DNA of 64,000 bases, from contig NC_059506.1 in the NCBI RefSeq assembly GCF_914767665.1, positions 1,736,001 to 1,800,000 on the forward strand, in the 5' to 3' direction. The notes beneath the pieces are model-generated. The model ran no database searches. It had not been told where the DNA came from and worked only from the letters and a program-made list of their open reading frames with translations. The translations under genes and the position numbers were made by a program. This document shows positions 47,401 to 55,400 of the stretch, one piece after another. This stretch comes from Harmonia axyridis. Lineage: Eukaryota; Arthropoda; Insecta; Coleoptera; Coccinellidae. Position 1 is the first letter of the stretch. Every line of letters starts with the position of its first letter.

Positions 47401-47670
47401 TATTTTATCTCTGTAAATTTTCATATTTCAGAACAAGGTGAATGCTCAACTCACGGTGGGGAAGCCAAATATTTGATGCAGGCACCAACAGAAACTATAA
47501 AAACTTATGGAAACACTAGTTCCCAAGGTATAAAGCAAGGTGTCATGTCTAGAGAATGATAATTTTCAATTATTTCAGTTGAAGAACCCACAAAGACTGA
47601 AACGCATGATAAAGTTCCTGAAGAGAAGGTACATACAGAAAAAGTCGGAACAGAAAGCGAAACAGAATAA
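26418..47670 (+). CDS. SLC17-like transporter gene 1 (10 exons, complete)
   Basis: Membrane transporter of the major facilitator superfamily, SLC17 branch (sialin / inorganic-phosphate cotransporter type), expected to have 12 membrane segments. Exons: 26418-26478, 26535-26674, 27855-28170, 38516-38730, 38881-39021, 42556-42688, 42745-42980, 45047-45173, 47432-47527, 47579-47670. They join in phase to 519 codons including the stop. Hallmarks: QRHIQILLQFSMAA with PIAIIPM (TM1), WTDQSLILVATQTGYAVTQL (TM2), EIPSYLFNVLNFD (TM7 region) and a final membrane segment in exon 8. The tail is hydrophilic and Glu/Thr/Lys-rich. AATAAA lies at 47893-47898. Where SLC17 proteins usually have the TM1 Arg, this protein has Asn. 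Gene 2 downstream shares all comparable intron positions and phases. Exon 1 is the least certain. The substrate cannot be told from sequence. Confidence 0.85.
26535..26674 (+). CDS. SLC17-like gene 1 exon 2 (TM1)
   Basis: Between TTTTTGAAAG and GTAAGTAA. Encodes GYGLGQRH and the first membrane segment. Matches exon 1 of gene 2 (AYGIGVRHGQ). Confidence 0.85.
26762..27827 (-). mobile_element. tyrosine-recombinase element, copy 1 (Crypton-like, deleted)
   Basis: Lies in intron 2 of SLC17-like gene 1, on the opposite strand. From ATG at 27516-27514 it encodes a SAM-like core-binding domain (REYDDFKKWQNKN, FNQLSTRFSPNTLWAKWSML), a 56-bp intron (27198-27253), then the start of the catalytic domain (EEAEQFLLHAPDDQWLLAKI, IFGIFGCCRCDKILSLNMND). 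Everything from there to the Tyr, including the HxxR box, is deleted relative to copy 2. A TAA replaces TCA in codon ~24. The ends show short inverted repeats (TTTATTTGTTTCTCATTTGT) and a 97-bp hairpin at 27706-27802. It resembles the transposon-derived insect recombinases often called Crypton-like. Confidence 0.75.
27855..28170 (+). CDS. SLC17-like gene 1 exon 3 (TM2-4)
   Basis: 316 bp between TTTTCAG and GTGAGTAA, identical in length to its counterpart in gene 2. Encodes WTDQSLILV, ATQTGYAVTQLFG, the segment SMFLCSIFCFLTPL and IQGAGQGFSLPVIPDYLNRW, which aligns with the usual G..QG...P....W..W.P block of the family. Confidence 0.9.
28997..30300 (+). mobile_element. mariner-type element, near full length
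   Basis: About 1.3 kb with terminal inverted repeats: the left end GGGTATTTTTTTTAGCGAGA and the right end, reversed, AGGGTGTTTTTTTTAGAGAT. It contains one transposase frame. Two other copies of the same family are at 7229-7828 (5'-truncated) and 54514-55400 (internally deleted). It lies in intron 3 of SLC17-like gene 1. Confidence 0.85.
29109..30212 (+). pseudogene. mariner-type transposase, inactivated
   Basis: IS630-Tc1-mariner DDE/D transposase. The N-terminal helix-turn-helix (RLTSEQRLQIVQFYFESNGS) is followed by a second HTH (SISHRAQELDQCPSTLWKIL) and the catalytic core: LLSDEAHFWLNGY (first Asp), WFQQDGATCHTA (second Asp) and WPPRSCDSTPLDYF (third Asp, 36 residues later). Three defects are visible by comparison with the copy at 54.6 kb: the start ATG is GTG at 29109, codon CAG is TAA at 30039-30041, and a later TGA near 30147 precedes the end. 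A conserved Trp is Arg in LRGYV. Related to mariner-like families with a third Asp. Confidence 0.85.
30301..31162. other. intron DNA between mariner and ankyrin copy B
   Basis: Part of intron 3 of SLC17-like gene 1 and 3' flank of ankyrin copy B. No gene or clear element seen. Confidence 0.5.
31163..32508 (-). CDS. ankyrin copy B exon 2
   Basis: Large exon open for 1346 bp from the acceptor at 32509-32510 to TAA at 31163-31165. It contains all the clear ankyrin repeats and the unrecognised C-terminal half. No lesions, unlike copies A and C. Confidence 0.88.
31163..35703 (-). CDS. ankyrin-repeat protein, copy B (intact, nested gene)
   Basis: Complete two-exon gene on the minus strand: exon 1 35421-35703, intron 32509-35420 (phase 1, AAGG|GTAAGT ... 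TTTCAG|ATGAAC), exon 2 31163-32508, 542 codons. Residues ~150-320 hold five ankyrin repeats (NTPLHIAASLPNLEITRYLL, ETPLFLAVKHGQLEQV, TPLNILAKNHHAQNALKCAK, LLIDRGADVNQL). The last ~200 residues are a domain I do not recognise (CRNELERLNLFTMREYK, DEREYPIYGRDLINRYRSGL, DFGCIGFDEAGMLEFG); its pattern is loosely like PRANC domains of some parasitoid-wasp ankyrin proteins, but this is only a guess. The tail is basic (LKAAKQKKEMRAKEK). There is a direct 5-residue repeat GHFYQ. A TATA/initiator promoter lies upstream and AATAAA overlaps the stop. The whole gene sits inside intron 3 of SLC17-like gene 1, antisense. Confidence 0.82.
32651..32837. repeat. three ~62-bp tandem units
   Basis: Three copies of GAATATTTCCCTCCTGTC ... 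ATGGAGAACAATTATCG. A single isolated copy is found at about 43196-43235 in intron 7 of the transporter gene, so the unit is a dispersed repeat locally amplified in the ankyrin B intron. Confidence 0.85.
32989..33175. repeat. short foldback/MITE
   Basis: Palindrome of about 187 bp: the outer arms CATCAAAATGACCGGATAAT and, reversed, CATCAAAATTACCGATAATT, and a perfect inner stem GGAGAAAGAGCCC with GGGCTCTTTCTCC around a short loop CTCCACCTTCGGTGTC. Confidence 0.8.
34027..35372. repeat. foldback element in ankyrin copy B intron, with an insertion
   Basis: The same family and position as 8474-8990 in copy A. The outer ends AAGGGTGTTTCATCATAAAC and TCATAATGAAACACCCTGTA are in place. About 830 bp of extra purine-rich sequence (about 34065-34893) interrupts the left arm and is absent from the copy A element. 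Confidence 0.7.
35421..35703 (-). CDS. ankyrin copy B exon 1
   Basis: 283 bp from ATG 35703 to donor G|GTAAGTTG. It encodes MDGLDFVRARWFHDMLVEAD and, near its end, IIEYLLLHEAEPMINYRKGN, an ankyrin-like segment. Same length and phase as exon 1 of copy A. Confidence 0.85.
35779..35813 (-). promoter_or_regulatory. TATA box and initiator of ankyrin copy B
   Basis: On the minus strand TATATAAA (35806-35813) and TCAGT (35779-35783) put the initiator A 30 bp after the TATAAA start. The predicted transcription start near 35781 is 78 bp before the ATG. The same arrangement is seen for copy A. Confidence 0.7.
36854..38460. repeat. ~430-bp tandem array, four units
   Basis: Unit starts (CGTACGTCTGTCTT or close) at 36854, 37289, 37720 and 38144, so the period is 435, 431 and 424 bp. 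Shared blocks include TTATTAACCGTTTACTAAAT, TTGAAATTGTACTTCTAGAC and GATAGCAGCTAGGTG. An inverted partial copy precedes the array (about 36660-36850). The array ends only ~55 bp before exon 4 of SLC17-like gene 1. Confidence 0.9.
38516..38730 (+). CDS. SLC17-like gene 1 exon 4 (TM5-6)
   Basis: 215 bp, the same length as in gene 2. Encodes GWTFSYYIFGIMGFVWSYMM and NAPESSNTISTEERDFILAE, matching the family's SPE.H..IS..E..YI loop. The donor AAG|GTTGAA is weak, but the conserved length and phase support it. Confidence 0.88.
38881..39021 (+). CDS. SLC17-like gene 1 exon 5 (TM7)
   Basis: After CGTTTTTTAG, 47 codons: VAWKKLLNCPALLAIWAAHA and LMTAEIPSYLFNVLNFDVDQ, the P...V..VL.F motif of the family. 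The donor is GTAGGT. Confidence 0.9.
39660..39790. repeat. single partial unit of the 430-bp repeat
   Basis: In intron 5: TTTCGAAATTCGTACTTTGT and AAGCTCGATCTGCCGCCCCT match the 3' part of the units at 36.9-38.4 kb. It shows the repeat jumped over exons 4 and 5. Confidence 0.75.
40357..41270. repeat. 0.9-kb palindrome (foldback element)
   Basis: Arms of roughly 420 bp end in TACACCGTGTCCGTAAAGTA on the left and, reversed, TACACTGTGTCCGTGAAGTA on the right. Inner blocks such as GTGTGTGCTCATAAAGTAAC and CATGTTGATTCCAATTGGTA also pair. The loop of about 75 bp sits near 40815. It lies in intron 5 of SLC17-like gene 1. No coding potential. Confidence 0.85.
41659..42130. mobile_element. MITE, 472 bp
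   Basis: Terminal inverted repeats AGCATAGTATAAGGAAAG and, reversed, AGCATCGTATAAGGAAAG (17 of 18 identical). The interior is non-coding. Both ends carry ATGGCGC-type motifs. It lies in intron 5 of SLC17-like gene 1. Confidence 0.75.
42556..42688 (+). CDS. SLC17-like gene 1 exon 6 (TM8)
   Basis: 133 bp, the same length as in gene 2. Encodes AYFMSWLFSFVMSGVTSYLI and ILSSNFTRKVAQSI (family: .LP.L..W......S..AD.L....ILS....RK). Confidence 0.9.
42745..42980 (+). CDS. SLC17-like gene 1 exon 7 (TM9-11)
   Basis: After a 56-bp intron. Encodes ASYLAAACLITLGF, a short loop DRRW, NVTFSALTASFWGFMLNYND and the end KQFIVTDQ. It ends at GTATTT, in phase 0 like gene 2. Confidence 0.9.
43267..44850 (+). mobile_element. 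Tc1-type element
   Basis: About 1.58 kb with 29-30-bp terminal inverted repeats: the left end ACACTGATCAACAATTGCTA and the right end, reversed, ACACTGCTCAACACTTGATA. A TA flanks the left side; the right side reads TG. It lies in intron 7 of SLC17-like gene 1, in the sense direction. Confidence 0.88.
43574..44602 (+). pseudogene. Tc1 transposase with a single stop
   Basis: Full-length DD34E transposase: paired HTH (QREVSRRLNVSQSVVSRAWN), a GRPR-like basic patch (RGSRQRSTT), the second HTH, LFTDESRFRL (first Asp), ILIDDNARPHRSRLV (second Asp) and RSPDMNCIEHVW with Glu 34 residues later. It would be 342 codons, uninterrupted except for TGA at 44078-44080 where the family has Trp (ILAWR). Everything else, including the start, looks intact, so this is a very young inactivation. 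Confidence 0.9.
45047..45173 (+). CDS. SLC17-like gene 1 exon 8 (TM12)
   Basis: NGFQWSIMFWLTAGVVVLSN followed by the SGELQKWE motif, close to the usual W..VF.I.A........F..F.SGE.Q.W end of SLC17 proteins. Confidence 0.88.
45894..46884 (+). mobile_element. pogo-like element remnant
   Basis: 991 bp with TA duplications at both ends and ~26-bp inverted repeats (GAGGAAAGTCGCCTTATTTT and, reversed, GAGGAAGGTCGCCTAATTTT). Extra copies of the GCCTAATTTTGGATA motif lie inside near both ends. The only coding remnant is 46441-46641: CSGKFSADQHRKGRIQC, CFQWAHKYCD and VCDFC, a Cys/His zinc-binding end like the PHD-like tail of insect pogo/Tigger transposases. The DDE domain is absent. It lies in intron 8 of SLC17-like gene 1. 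Confidence 0.75.
47432..47670 (+). CDS. SLC17-like gene 1 exons 9 and 10 (tail)
   Basis: Exon 9 (47432-47527) and exon 10 (47579-47670), separated by a 51-bp intron. They encode a hydrophilic cytoplasmic tail rich in Glu, Thr and Lys, ending at TAA 47668-47670. Tails are not conserved, so support comes from splice sites and unbroken phase. Confidence 0.75.
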
Positions 47671-48240
47671 TTCAGGAATATCTATGAAGCATGACGTGTC
47701 AATGACTAAGGTGTAAGATAGTGTTATCAAATATCGTCATGTATTCAACGACTAACTTAAACGAATATACTTATATTCTGAAGTTTCAGTTTTTTATTTT
47801 ATCATCGGGGAAAGTGTTTCATTTTCCAACATTCATCAGTAGATATGTATCACTGAGAGTCAAAGTATTCAAAAAACAAATTATATGACACAAATAAATG
47901 AATAAGCTGGTTCATATCAACATGCGGTTATATATAAACCGGCAAAAGTTAGTGAAACTGTAAAAATCTCGACGAAGTTTTTAGTTCGTTTATTAAGAGT
48001 AAGTTAACAAATCGACCTTCAATTTCAATTGACCCTTGAGTCTCAAATGATTTGCACCAAAATATTCCCCCTCAACTTTAACTAAGAGACCTTTAATCTG
48101 AGTATGCATTTATCTAATGATTTTGTATCAATCTCGTTGTATATATTTGTGTTATGTGGTTGTAATCACTGTTTCACTTTTTTTGAGACTCAAAGATTGA
48201 AACGGTTGACGGTGAATCTGGTGCTATTGCTTGTGTTCAA
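47671..48240. other. 3' flank of SLC17-like gene 1
   Basis: 3' UTR and downstream sequence; AATAAA at 47893-47898 is the likely polyadenylation signal. Nothing else recognised. Confidence 0.6.
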
Positions 48241-48249
48241 ATTTAAAAT

Positions 48250-48625
48250 ATGTACATACTCGAAAGAAAAAAGATCAAGGGGACTAAATTTCAGTGCAAG
48301 AGAAGCGACACATCTCTTTGGAATAGCACTCCAATATAAAAATATATTAGAAAGCAAGTAGACAAATGCAATAACGAATTATGAAGAGAGTGGAGGAGGC
48401 CAACTGCTACAACAGTTGTGAGAATCTTGGCTGGGTAATACATTAGCTGAAAAATATGAACAGTTGGCAGATAAAAAACTTATTCATAGCTGATAAGACA
48501 ATAAAAAAGTTTCAATAGCAGAAAATGATGCTGAGGAGGAGCATAAACTCAGAATGGAATGTCTTAAACTGGATGTCGAAATAAAGAAAAATCAACGGAA
48601 GAAGTTGTCCCGTTGAACCTGATAT
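48250..48625 (+). pseudogene. Myb/SANT-like protein remnant
   Basis: KEKRSRGLNFSAREATHLFG followed by ALQYKNILESK resembles the start of the Myb/SANT-like DNA-binding domain common in insect genomes and in Harbinger-type elements. After stops, a C-terminal-type helix EHKLRMECLKLDVEIKKNQR follows near 48545. Several stops break the frame. The family call is tentative. Confidence 0.45.
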
Positions 48626-49254
48626 ATTTATCAAGATATTTTTTATTTCATTTCGAGGGCTAATTAATTAATTAATGAAGAATAAAATTTTATTTTCAAC
48701 TTATCTTTTTTATCTTTCATCGATAACTTATCACAGTTTTTCAATTCCAAGAGTTATTTAAATTATTTAAATCATCTTCAAAGAAATCCTTCACCAGGAA
48801 CTCATCAAAAAGTTCCATCTTCCAAAATAACGAATCTTTCTCTTTATTTTAACAACTAAGTCAACTAAAACATGTGAATTAGCCGACTAGGTTGTTTATG
48901 TTCTTCGATATTTAAGGTTAGGAAAACGAAATTTGGTGAGTTAGCTGAGGTTCATAAAGCTTTCTATTGGACAAATAATGAATTCCTTTTTACTACACCT
49001 ATTAAATTAAGATATATGATCGAATATTAAAAATTCAATAACAAATTCTAGTCTCGTATTTTTTTGACTATCGTATCTTTCAACATTAAGACTGCTGCAA
49101 ATGGTTCTCAACCTCTCAACCTGTCTTCAACCATTCTAGTTCATATCCAATCTTTCACCCTTGTGATTGCCCACGCATATTTTTCGATTTTTCAGGATAC
49201 ATTTTTATATTTATAAGGTCCGCGAGGGGGGGGGGACATGGCCTCCATGCATCC

Positions 49255-49865
49255 GTGGATCATAAGCATATAGAAATAAATCTCAGTCAATCATTCAAAA
49301 TATCATTGGCATATAGTATCAACATCAACATCAGACGAACCATAGGCTGTTTGAATGGAATATGGTGGAGCTCTGATATTGGTAGAAAACAGAAATACAC
49401 CATCTATGAGACCTTTGTCAAGAGCGCTCTAATATATGGCGCAGAAACATGGAGAATAACGGAAAACAATAGGAGGAAGCTCGAAGCGACTGAGATGGAT
49501 GTTTTTAGACGATCTGTTAGAGTATCCCGAAGAGATAGGGTCAGAAACGAAGACATCAGGCGGCGTATGGGAGTGGATGGATCATTAACAACAGATATTG
49601 AAAGAAAACAGCTAGTGTGGTATGGACATGTACAAAGGATGAATGTGGACAGACTGCCAAGGATGACCATGCACTGGATACCACCAAACCGCAGGAAGCG
49701 AGGAAGACCCAAGAAATCATGGAAGGAAGGAATAACCAAGGCTATGAGTGATAGGAATCTAAGAGAGGACCAATGGAACGATAGGAACGAGTGGAAGTTA
49801 GGCATCGGACAACGTTGCCGGACGTTTTAAAACCGATTATATATATATATATATATATATAGTAT
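49255..49865 (+). mobile_element. LINE (RTE-like) C-terminal end
   Basis: The open frame 49255-49830 is the end of a LINE ORF2: KYTIYETFVKSALIYGAETW, DVFRRSVRVSRRDRVRNEDI, QLVWYGHVQRMNVDRLPRM and RRKRGRPKKSW, ending in GIGQRCRTF. This is the standard C-terminus of insect RTE-like LINEs and could belong to the same family as the RT fragment at 2060-2296. A (TA)n tail follows at about 49838-49861. Confidence 0.85.
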
Positions 49866-50847
49866 CAACAACACCCGATCCAAAACCGAACCCTGAGTGG
49901 TACACCTCTCTTAATTTCGCGCAATTCACATTTTACATATTTCTTTTGTGACTTCTGTTAAGATATTTTGATCGCTACGAATTGAATTCTTTGTTTGTTT
50001 TTTTATCCAATTGAAAGCATTTTCACGTATACCCCAATATGATGAACGACTTTTCATTTTAATGATTTTTCAGTTTATTAAAAATAATAACTTCATCAAT
50101 ACGATTAACTTTTTCATGGAATTAATGTTCAATTTTAGTCCAGGGTATCAATTTGAAATTAACTTTGCGATAGAAGAAATTAATTTTTCTTTAAACGACG
50201 GCAACGGTACCTTATGAAGTGAATTTATTTCAAAAGTAATATATCACAATAAATGAAAAAACAAAATGTAATACTACAGAGAGTTCGTAAACAATCTGGT
50301 AGGTCAACGAATCACTTCACTGTCACCCAATTCCAGGAACGATCATTTTAATTTAATACCGTCATTAAAATTTTAATCCTCCAGTAGGAGAAGCCTATAT
50401 TTCGTTACCTGTACCGTTTAATGGAGGATTGATGATAGCATTGAATTTTAATGAACGTTCTTGCAATTGGATATGAGTTATGAATAAAACCTTAATTTTC
50501 ATTCTTATTGTGCACCCAAGTTTATAACTCAAAATGAAGAAATGGGCATCTGAACGGTAATGTTCCCAATGAATCAAGGTACAATTCAGAAAATAATCAC
50601 TAAATCAGCCAATAGGATCAAGAAAAGATGAGCTAGAAATAAGGTTGAGATTTTGCTCGTTCCTCTAATTTTGCCGGTGTGCATATTCAATTTTTTGAGG
50701 AAATGATTCAGTCGACTGGAAAATGTGTGTAAGCACCTGAAGAACATAACTGATCATTTTCACTAGTAGTCCGGGAGCCAGTAACAGATATACATGACCA
50801 AGTTCCTCTCAAACGGTAATTAGTAGAATGCATCTGGTAATAGTAAT
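49866..50847. other. intergenic, no gene seen
   Basis: Low-complexity AT-rich DNA with a weak inverted structure around 50390-50580. No supported gene. Confidence 0.4.
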
Positions 50848-52905
50848 AAAAAGCCTCGTGAACGTCAGCTGCGACTCTTCTGGGGGGGAGAGCGGCGGCA
50901 GCCCCCCAAACACGAAGAAAAAAAAGATAAATTCAGTCATTTCCTCCCAACTGAAAATTTGTCAAATTGTAGCTAACCCAATATCTAGACGAAAAAATAA
51001 AATCAGCTGGCTATAGCATGGTGGATTATACGTCAGCTGGTGCCTCAAACATGAAAAAATAATATATTTTCAATGACAGCTCTGACAGCGACTCTGATAA
51101 TGAATCAGAGAGTGCCACATTCGCGAGAAAAGGACTTTATTTGTTTCTCATTTGTAAACGTCAGTTTCCAAAAACACAATATTAATCAAGAAAGTTTATT
51201 TTATCAAGTCGATAACTTGTAAAACTGACAGTTAACTTGCAAAATTTTTACAAGTTAGTAGTATTATTTACATTAGAAAATTTTGTTTTATCGTCATACA
51301 TGTTGAAAATCATGGTACAATTGTTATCTCCAGTAACACAGATTTTTGATGATGAAAGAGTTGATACTGATGATGATGAACCATCTGTTGACTCAGAAAC
51401 TGCTGAACTCGAGGACTGCAGAACATTTGTACTCTCCTTACTACCAAATAATTTGCTAGACATTTCGATTTTTTTGTTGACCGAATCATCTACATAACTC
51501 ATCGCAATTTCGGTGCTCTTCCACCCTCCTGCACGCTTTAGTGCTAAAATATCTCCACCCGAATCCGCAACCATAGTGGCTCCAGTTCTGCGAAAAGAGT
51601 GACCGGTGTATAACTCTGGGTCTTTTAAACCTAAATATTTCGCTATTTGCTTTGGGATACCACCAATAGTGTGCTGGCCAGCATTGAGGGAAATGCACTT
51701 TCCATGTCGGTATGTCAAAAAAAATCTTAGGCTTTCTGTTCCAGGAGGCCGAAGATTTACATATTTTCTCTATAACATGCAAGGCTTGAAGCTGCAGCCA
51801 TCATCGGTTATGGTGAATCTTCTTGTTGTTAAATTTTTTGTTTGCTGCAATGTCACAATAACGTATTTTCCCATATCTTCTACATCATTCATGTTTAAGG
51901 AGAGAATTTCTTCACATCGACAACATCCAAAAATCCCAAATATTGTTACAATTTTCGTCAGCAAACACTGGTCATCAGGAGCATGTAGAAGAAATTGTTC
52001 AGCCTCTTCTTTACTTAATACCTCGGCCTTTTTTGGCGTATAACGCTCATTTTTTCGTTTCAGAAACGCTATTACCTTTTGAAATCTGCAAATGACAACT
52101 AAACGTCATATTCTTCAATCAATTTTTTAAGGAAAACAAACCTGCGAACAGGGGCATTTTCTTTCATTTCCAAGCAGCTTTTCAGCATAGACCATTTTGC
52201 CTATAAAGTACCTTGAAGCTGATTTTGCAGGTAATAAACTTGAAGCTACACTACTGGCTGCCTCAATAATTTCTTTTGGTACATTCATTCTCGCTTTCGC
52301 CAAAACAAATGTAAAGAAAAATAAACAGACATGTTCATTGCAACACTTCCATAGCTTACATAGACTTATATAATATATATGTCTATGATAGCTTACGACA
52401 TTTGAGACAAATTATTGAGATTTTTTTGGAATTTATCTAACCTTTTTACAAATGAGAAACAAATAAAATATAAAACAATACACGCAAGGTAACGGGTTTT
52501 ACTGGCTCAATGAGGTAACTGACTCGCCTGCGGCTCGTCAATTATATCCTCCATTCGCCAGTAAAAACCCTCTTACCTTGCTAGTAATGTTATATACTAT
52601 TCTACACATGTTGCACAATAATATTTAGTTACTTCCACTCTCTGATTCAGTATCAGAGTCGCTGTCAGAGCTGTCATTGAAAACATAATTTTTTTTTTCA
52701 TGTTTGAGGCACCAGCTGACGTATAATCCAGCATGTTATAGCCAGCTGATTGTATTTTTTCGTCTAGATATTGGGTTAGCTACAATTTGACAAATTTTCA
52801 GTTGGGAGGAAATGACTGAATGTATTTTTTTTTCTTCGTGTTTGGGGGGCTGCCGCCGCTCTCCCCCCCAACCGAGTCGCAGCTGACGTTCACGAGGCTT
52901 TTTAT
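50848..52905 (-). mobile_element. tyrosine-recombinase element copy 2 within long inverted arms
   Basis: Arms of ~270 bp (50848-51116 and, inverted, 52634-52905) enclose a second copy of the element seen at 26762-27827. The arms share CCTCGTGAACGTCAGCTGCG, GAGAGCGGCGGCAGCCCCCC and GACAGCTCTGACAGCGACTC. Each arm can encode a short acidic Ser/Asp-rich peptide (LDYTSAGASNMKK, DSSDSDSD), which would be the 5' end of the recombinase gene on the right side. Inner inverted ends TTTATTTGTTTCTCATTTGT (51139) and its inverse (52443) and the 97-bp hairpin (52484-52581) match copy 1. No reverse transcriptase is present. Confidence 0.75.
51248..52083 (-). pseudogene. tyrosine recombinase, one in-frame stop
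   Basis: Catalytic domain of a tyrosine recombinase (phage-integrase fold). The minus-strand frame runs from the exon start near 52083 (FQKVIAFLKRKNERYTPKKA) through IVTIFGIFGCCRCEEILSLN, the first Arg region, to TAG at 51770-51772, and continues in the same frame: YVNLRPPGTESLRFF, YTGHSFRRTGATMVADSGGD (HxxR box), KRAGGWKSTEIAMSYVDDS (Trp and the Tyr nucleophile), then a Ser-rich tail to the stop at 51248. A ~54-bp intron precedes it, as in copy 1. About 115 bp of the N-terminal exon present in copy 1 is missing here. Apart from that and the single stop, the active site is complete. Confidence 0.82.
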
Positions 52906-53954
52906 TATCTGATTATCTGATTCATCTCACCAAGTATCTCTCGAGAGGAAATAATCAACCAAATTTGCACCTGGCTCCCGGACTATAGATGTTTTATCAT
53001 TTGTTTAAGATAAATTTTTCAAACACTATTATTCTAATTTAGGCTTTCGCAACGCCGTATCTTCAAAAGAGCTAAAACTTATTAAATAATTATAAATGTG
53101 ATTTATCTGTTAACATTATACTGTAACGTATTTAGATTATACCGAAGGGAATAATGTTCTCAATAATCACATTTCAACTAAGCAATGCAATCGAAATAAC
53201 TAACGGATATGACAATAAAAATTTTTTGTCGTAGAATTTCCTCCTATTTGAGCTTTCTGATTGCTATGAATTTACTACAATTCTTTACACTCTATCTAAG
53301 AGAACACATTTTGTTATCGGTGTCCAAAAGCGAACATTTTTCCTACCCCACAATAGTACGTTCCAGGAAAATGGAAATATATTACAGTGATTATAAATAT
53401 TCCATTTTTTTATCAGTTGCAAGGTAGATGATTTTTTAATGTAACTGTGTTGGGACATGTAAGGAAAAAACTCCTATTTAACAAAATAAAGAAGTATAAA
53501 AATCGGCAGAAATGGATTCTGAATTACCAGGTGAGAGGATTTGAAACTATTTCATTTAATTTTTTGAATAAGTAGGAAAATCACATAAAAAAATTAAGTG
53601 TATCGGGTGGCCCAAATTCGTTGTCTAGTGAGGGGATCTCAGAACCTCTTTGAGTTCGAAATGAAGAATGGCACATTTTCGGGCTTGATTTTTGAGAGAA
53701 TTAATTTGATGAATATCAAACAATCATAAATTCAAATGTTTTCAAGCTATAAGAGAAAATTTGAAAATTGCGTGAAATGAAAGTTCTCATAACTTCTAAA
53801 TTATTGGTGCTTTTAGCATGAAACAGAAACATCCTACAAGCACTTTTTCAGTAGAATTCATTGGTGTATTAATTTATTTTTATTGCTATTAGGTTTTAAA
53901 GTAAGAATGTGAACCATAATAATTTCTTTGACAAATTAATTAATTATTTTTTTT
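52906..53954. other. intergenic, possible alternative first exon
   Basis: Mostly featureless. At 53512-53530 ATGGATTCTGAATTACCAG|GTGAG could be a 19-bp coding first exon in phase 1 that would splice to the AG at 56026-56027 of SLC17-like gene 2. TATAAA precedes it at 53495. Weakly supported. Confidence 0.3.
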
Positions 53955-54355
53955 TCAAAAATATATAACATAATATATAAATTTCTTATTGAACTATAAA
54001 AATTATCAGAAGTTTGAGTTTCAATTGGTAAATCAACCAAGGGCCTACCTATTATAATCTGTGAACTTTAGATGATAAAAATATTCGGTGGCCACCAAAG
54101 TCTCCGGACTTAACATCGTTAGATTGTTTCCTTTGATCACATTTAAAGAACAACATTTATTAATTTGAAGATGTTGGGAAAATCTAACGGTATTAAATCC
54201 GGAGACCGTGGTGGTCATCGAATACATATATTAATTATCTGAAGATCACAGATTATTTTAGATGAGCACTTGTTGATTTGCCGTGTGAAACTGAAATTTT
54301 TGATGATTTTTATAGTTTGATAAGAAATTTATATATCATGTTATATATTTTTGAA
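53955..54355. repeat. foldback element made from transposase sequence
   Basis: Arms of about 180 bp pair across a centre near 54150 (for example ATTTCTTATTGAACTATAAA with TTTATAGTTTGATAAGAAAT). Within the left arm (plus strand, ~54091-54128) the sequence reads WPPKSPDLTSLD; within the right arm (minus strand, ~54182-54218) it reads PPRSPDLIPLD. Both match the third catalytic Asp block of mariner/IS630 transposases. The element thus looks like an inverted duplicate of part of a transposase gene. Confidence 0.75.
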
Positions 54356-54513
54356 AAAGGAAAAATTAAGCGATTTCATTTGTTATAGAAATTGTTATGG
54401 TTTACTTTTAAGAAAACACAAATTTGTGTTATTATACAACAAAGAAAAAATTAAGCGATTTCATTTGTTATGGTTTACTTTTAAAACGGCACAAGTTTGT
54501 ATTATTATAATGG

Positions 54514-55400
54514 GTGTTTTTTTTCGAGGTATTTAACTTTAAGTTGGCATTACTATTCAAGATGACGACCGATTTAACAGCTGTTAAGTGATTTATTCTC
54601 AGTTTGGTTTGGTAATTTATCATGAATAGACTCACGCCTGAACAACGCTTGCAAATAGTGCAATTTTATCTGTGCGGAATACGTATCGCGTACTACTTCC
54701 ATTTTAGCGATGAAGCGCACTTCTGGTTGAATGGCTACGTCAACAAACAAAACTGCCGCATTTGGAGTGAAGCTAATCCTCAAGTGTATGTCGAAACACC
54801 GTTACATCCAGAAAACCTGACTGTTTGGTGCGCTTTATGGGCTGGTGGAATCATTGGTCCGTACTTCTTCAAAAACGATGATGGCCAGAACGTTACAGTC
54901 AATGGTGATCGATATGGTAGGTATAGAGCCATGATTACTAACTTATTCATTCATGAATTGAACAACCATGATGTCCAGGAACTGTGGTTCCAACAAGACG
55001 GCGCAACATATCACACAGCTCGTGCCACAATCGATTTATTAAAAGACACGTTTGGTGACCGCCTAATTTCACGTTTTGGACCTGTGAATTGGCCTCCAAG
55101 ATCTTGTGATTTAACACCGCTAGACTACTTTCTGTGGGGCTATGTAAAGTCATTGGTCTATGCGGATAAGCCACAGACCCTTGACCATTTGGAAGACAAC
55201 ATTCGCCGTGTTATTGTCGATATACGGCCACAAATGTTGGAAAAAGTCATCGAGAATTGGACTACATCATATGCCAGAAATCATATTTAAAATGTAATGC
55301 CACAAGATTATCTTGCGGATAAATAAAATTCATGTCAATTGAATAATCCATCGTTGTTTTATTGCAATTTGGAGTTCGATAGCTCTAAAAAAAAACACCC
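54514..55400 (+). mobile_element. mariner-type element, internally deleted
   Basis: Same family as 28997-30300. The left end GGGTGTTTTTTTTCGAGGTA and the right end (reversed) GGGTGTTTTTTTTTAGAGCT are intact. The transposase frame (54622-55290) has its ATG and the first ~15 codons, then a deletion of roughly 400 bp joins it to SDEAHFWLNGYV. Downstream are all three catalytic Asp blocks and an extra GRYR duplication near 54918. Another short deletion removes part of the end (ENWTTSYARNH). The missing DNA-binding domains make it inactive. Confidence 0.88.

Noticed and set aside
49404..49805. 133-codon minus-strand frame
   Set aside because: Antisense shadow of the LINE C-terminal domain.
51486..52043. 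Several overlapping frames on both strands (98 and 145 codons)
   Set aside because: They are out-of-frame shadows of the tyrosine recombinase; only the frame with HxxR and Tyr motifs fits.
50848..52905. DIRS-type retrotransposon
   Set aside because: A tyrosine recombinase and inverted repeats are present, but no reverse transcriptase or RNase H was seen, so a Crypton-like or other recombinase element is preferred.
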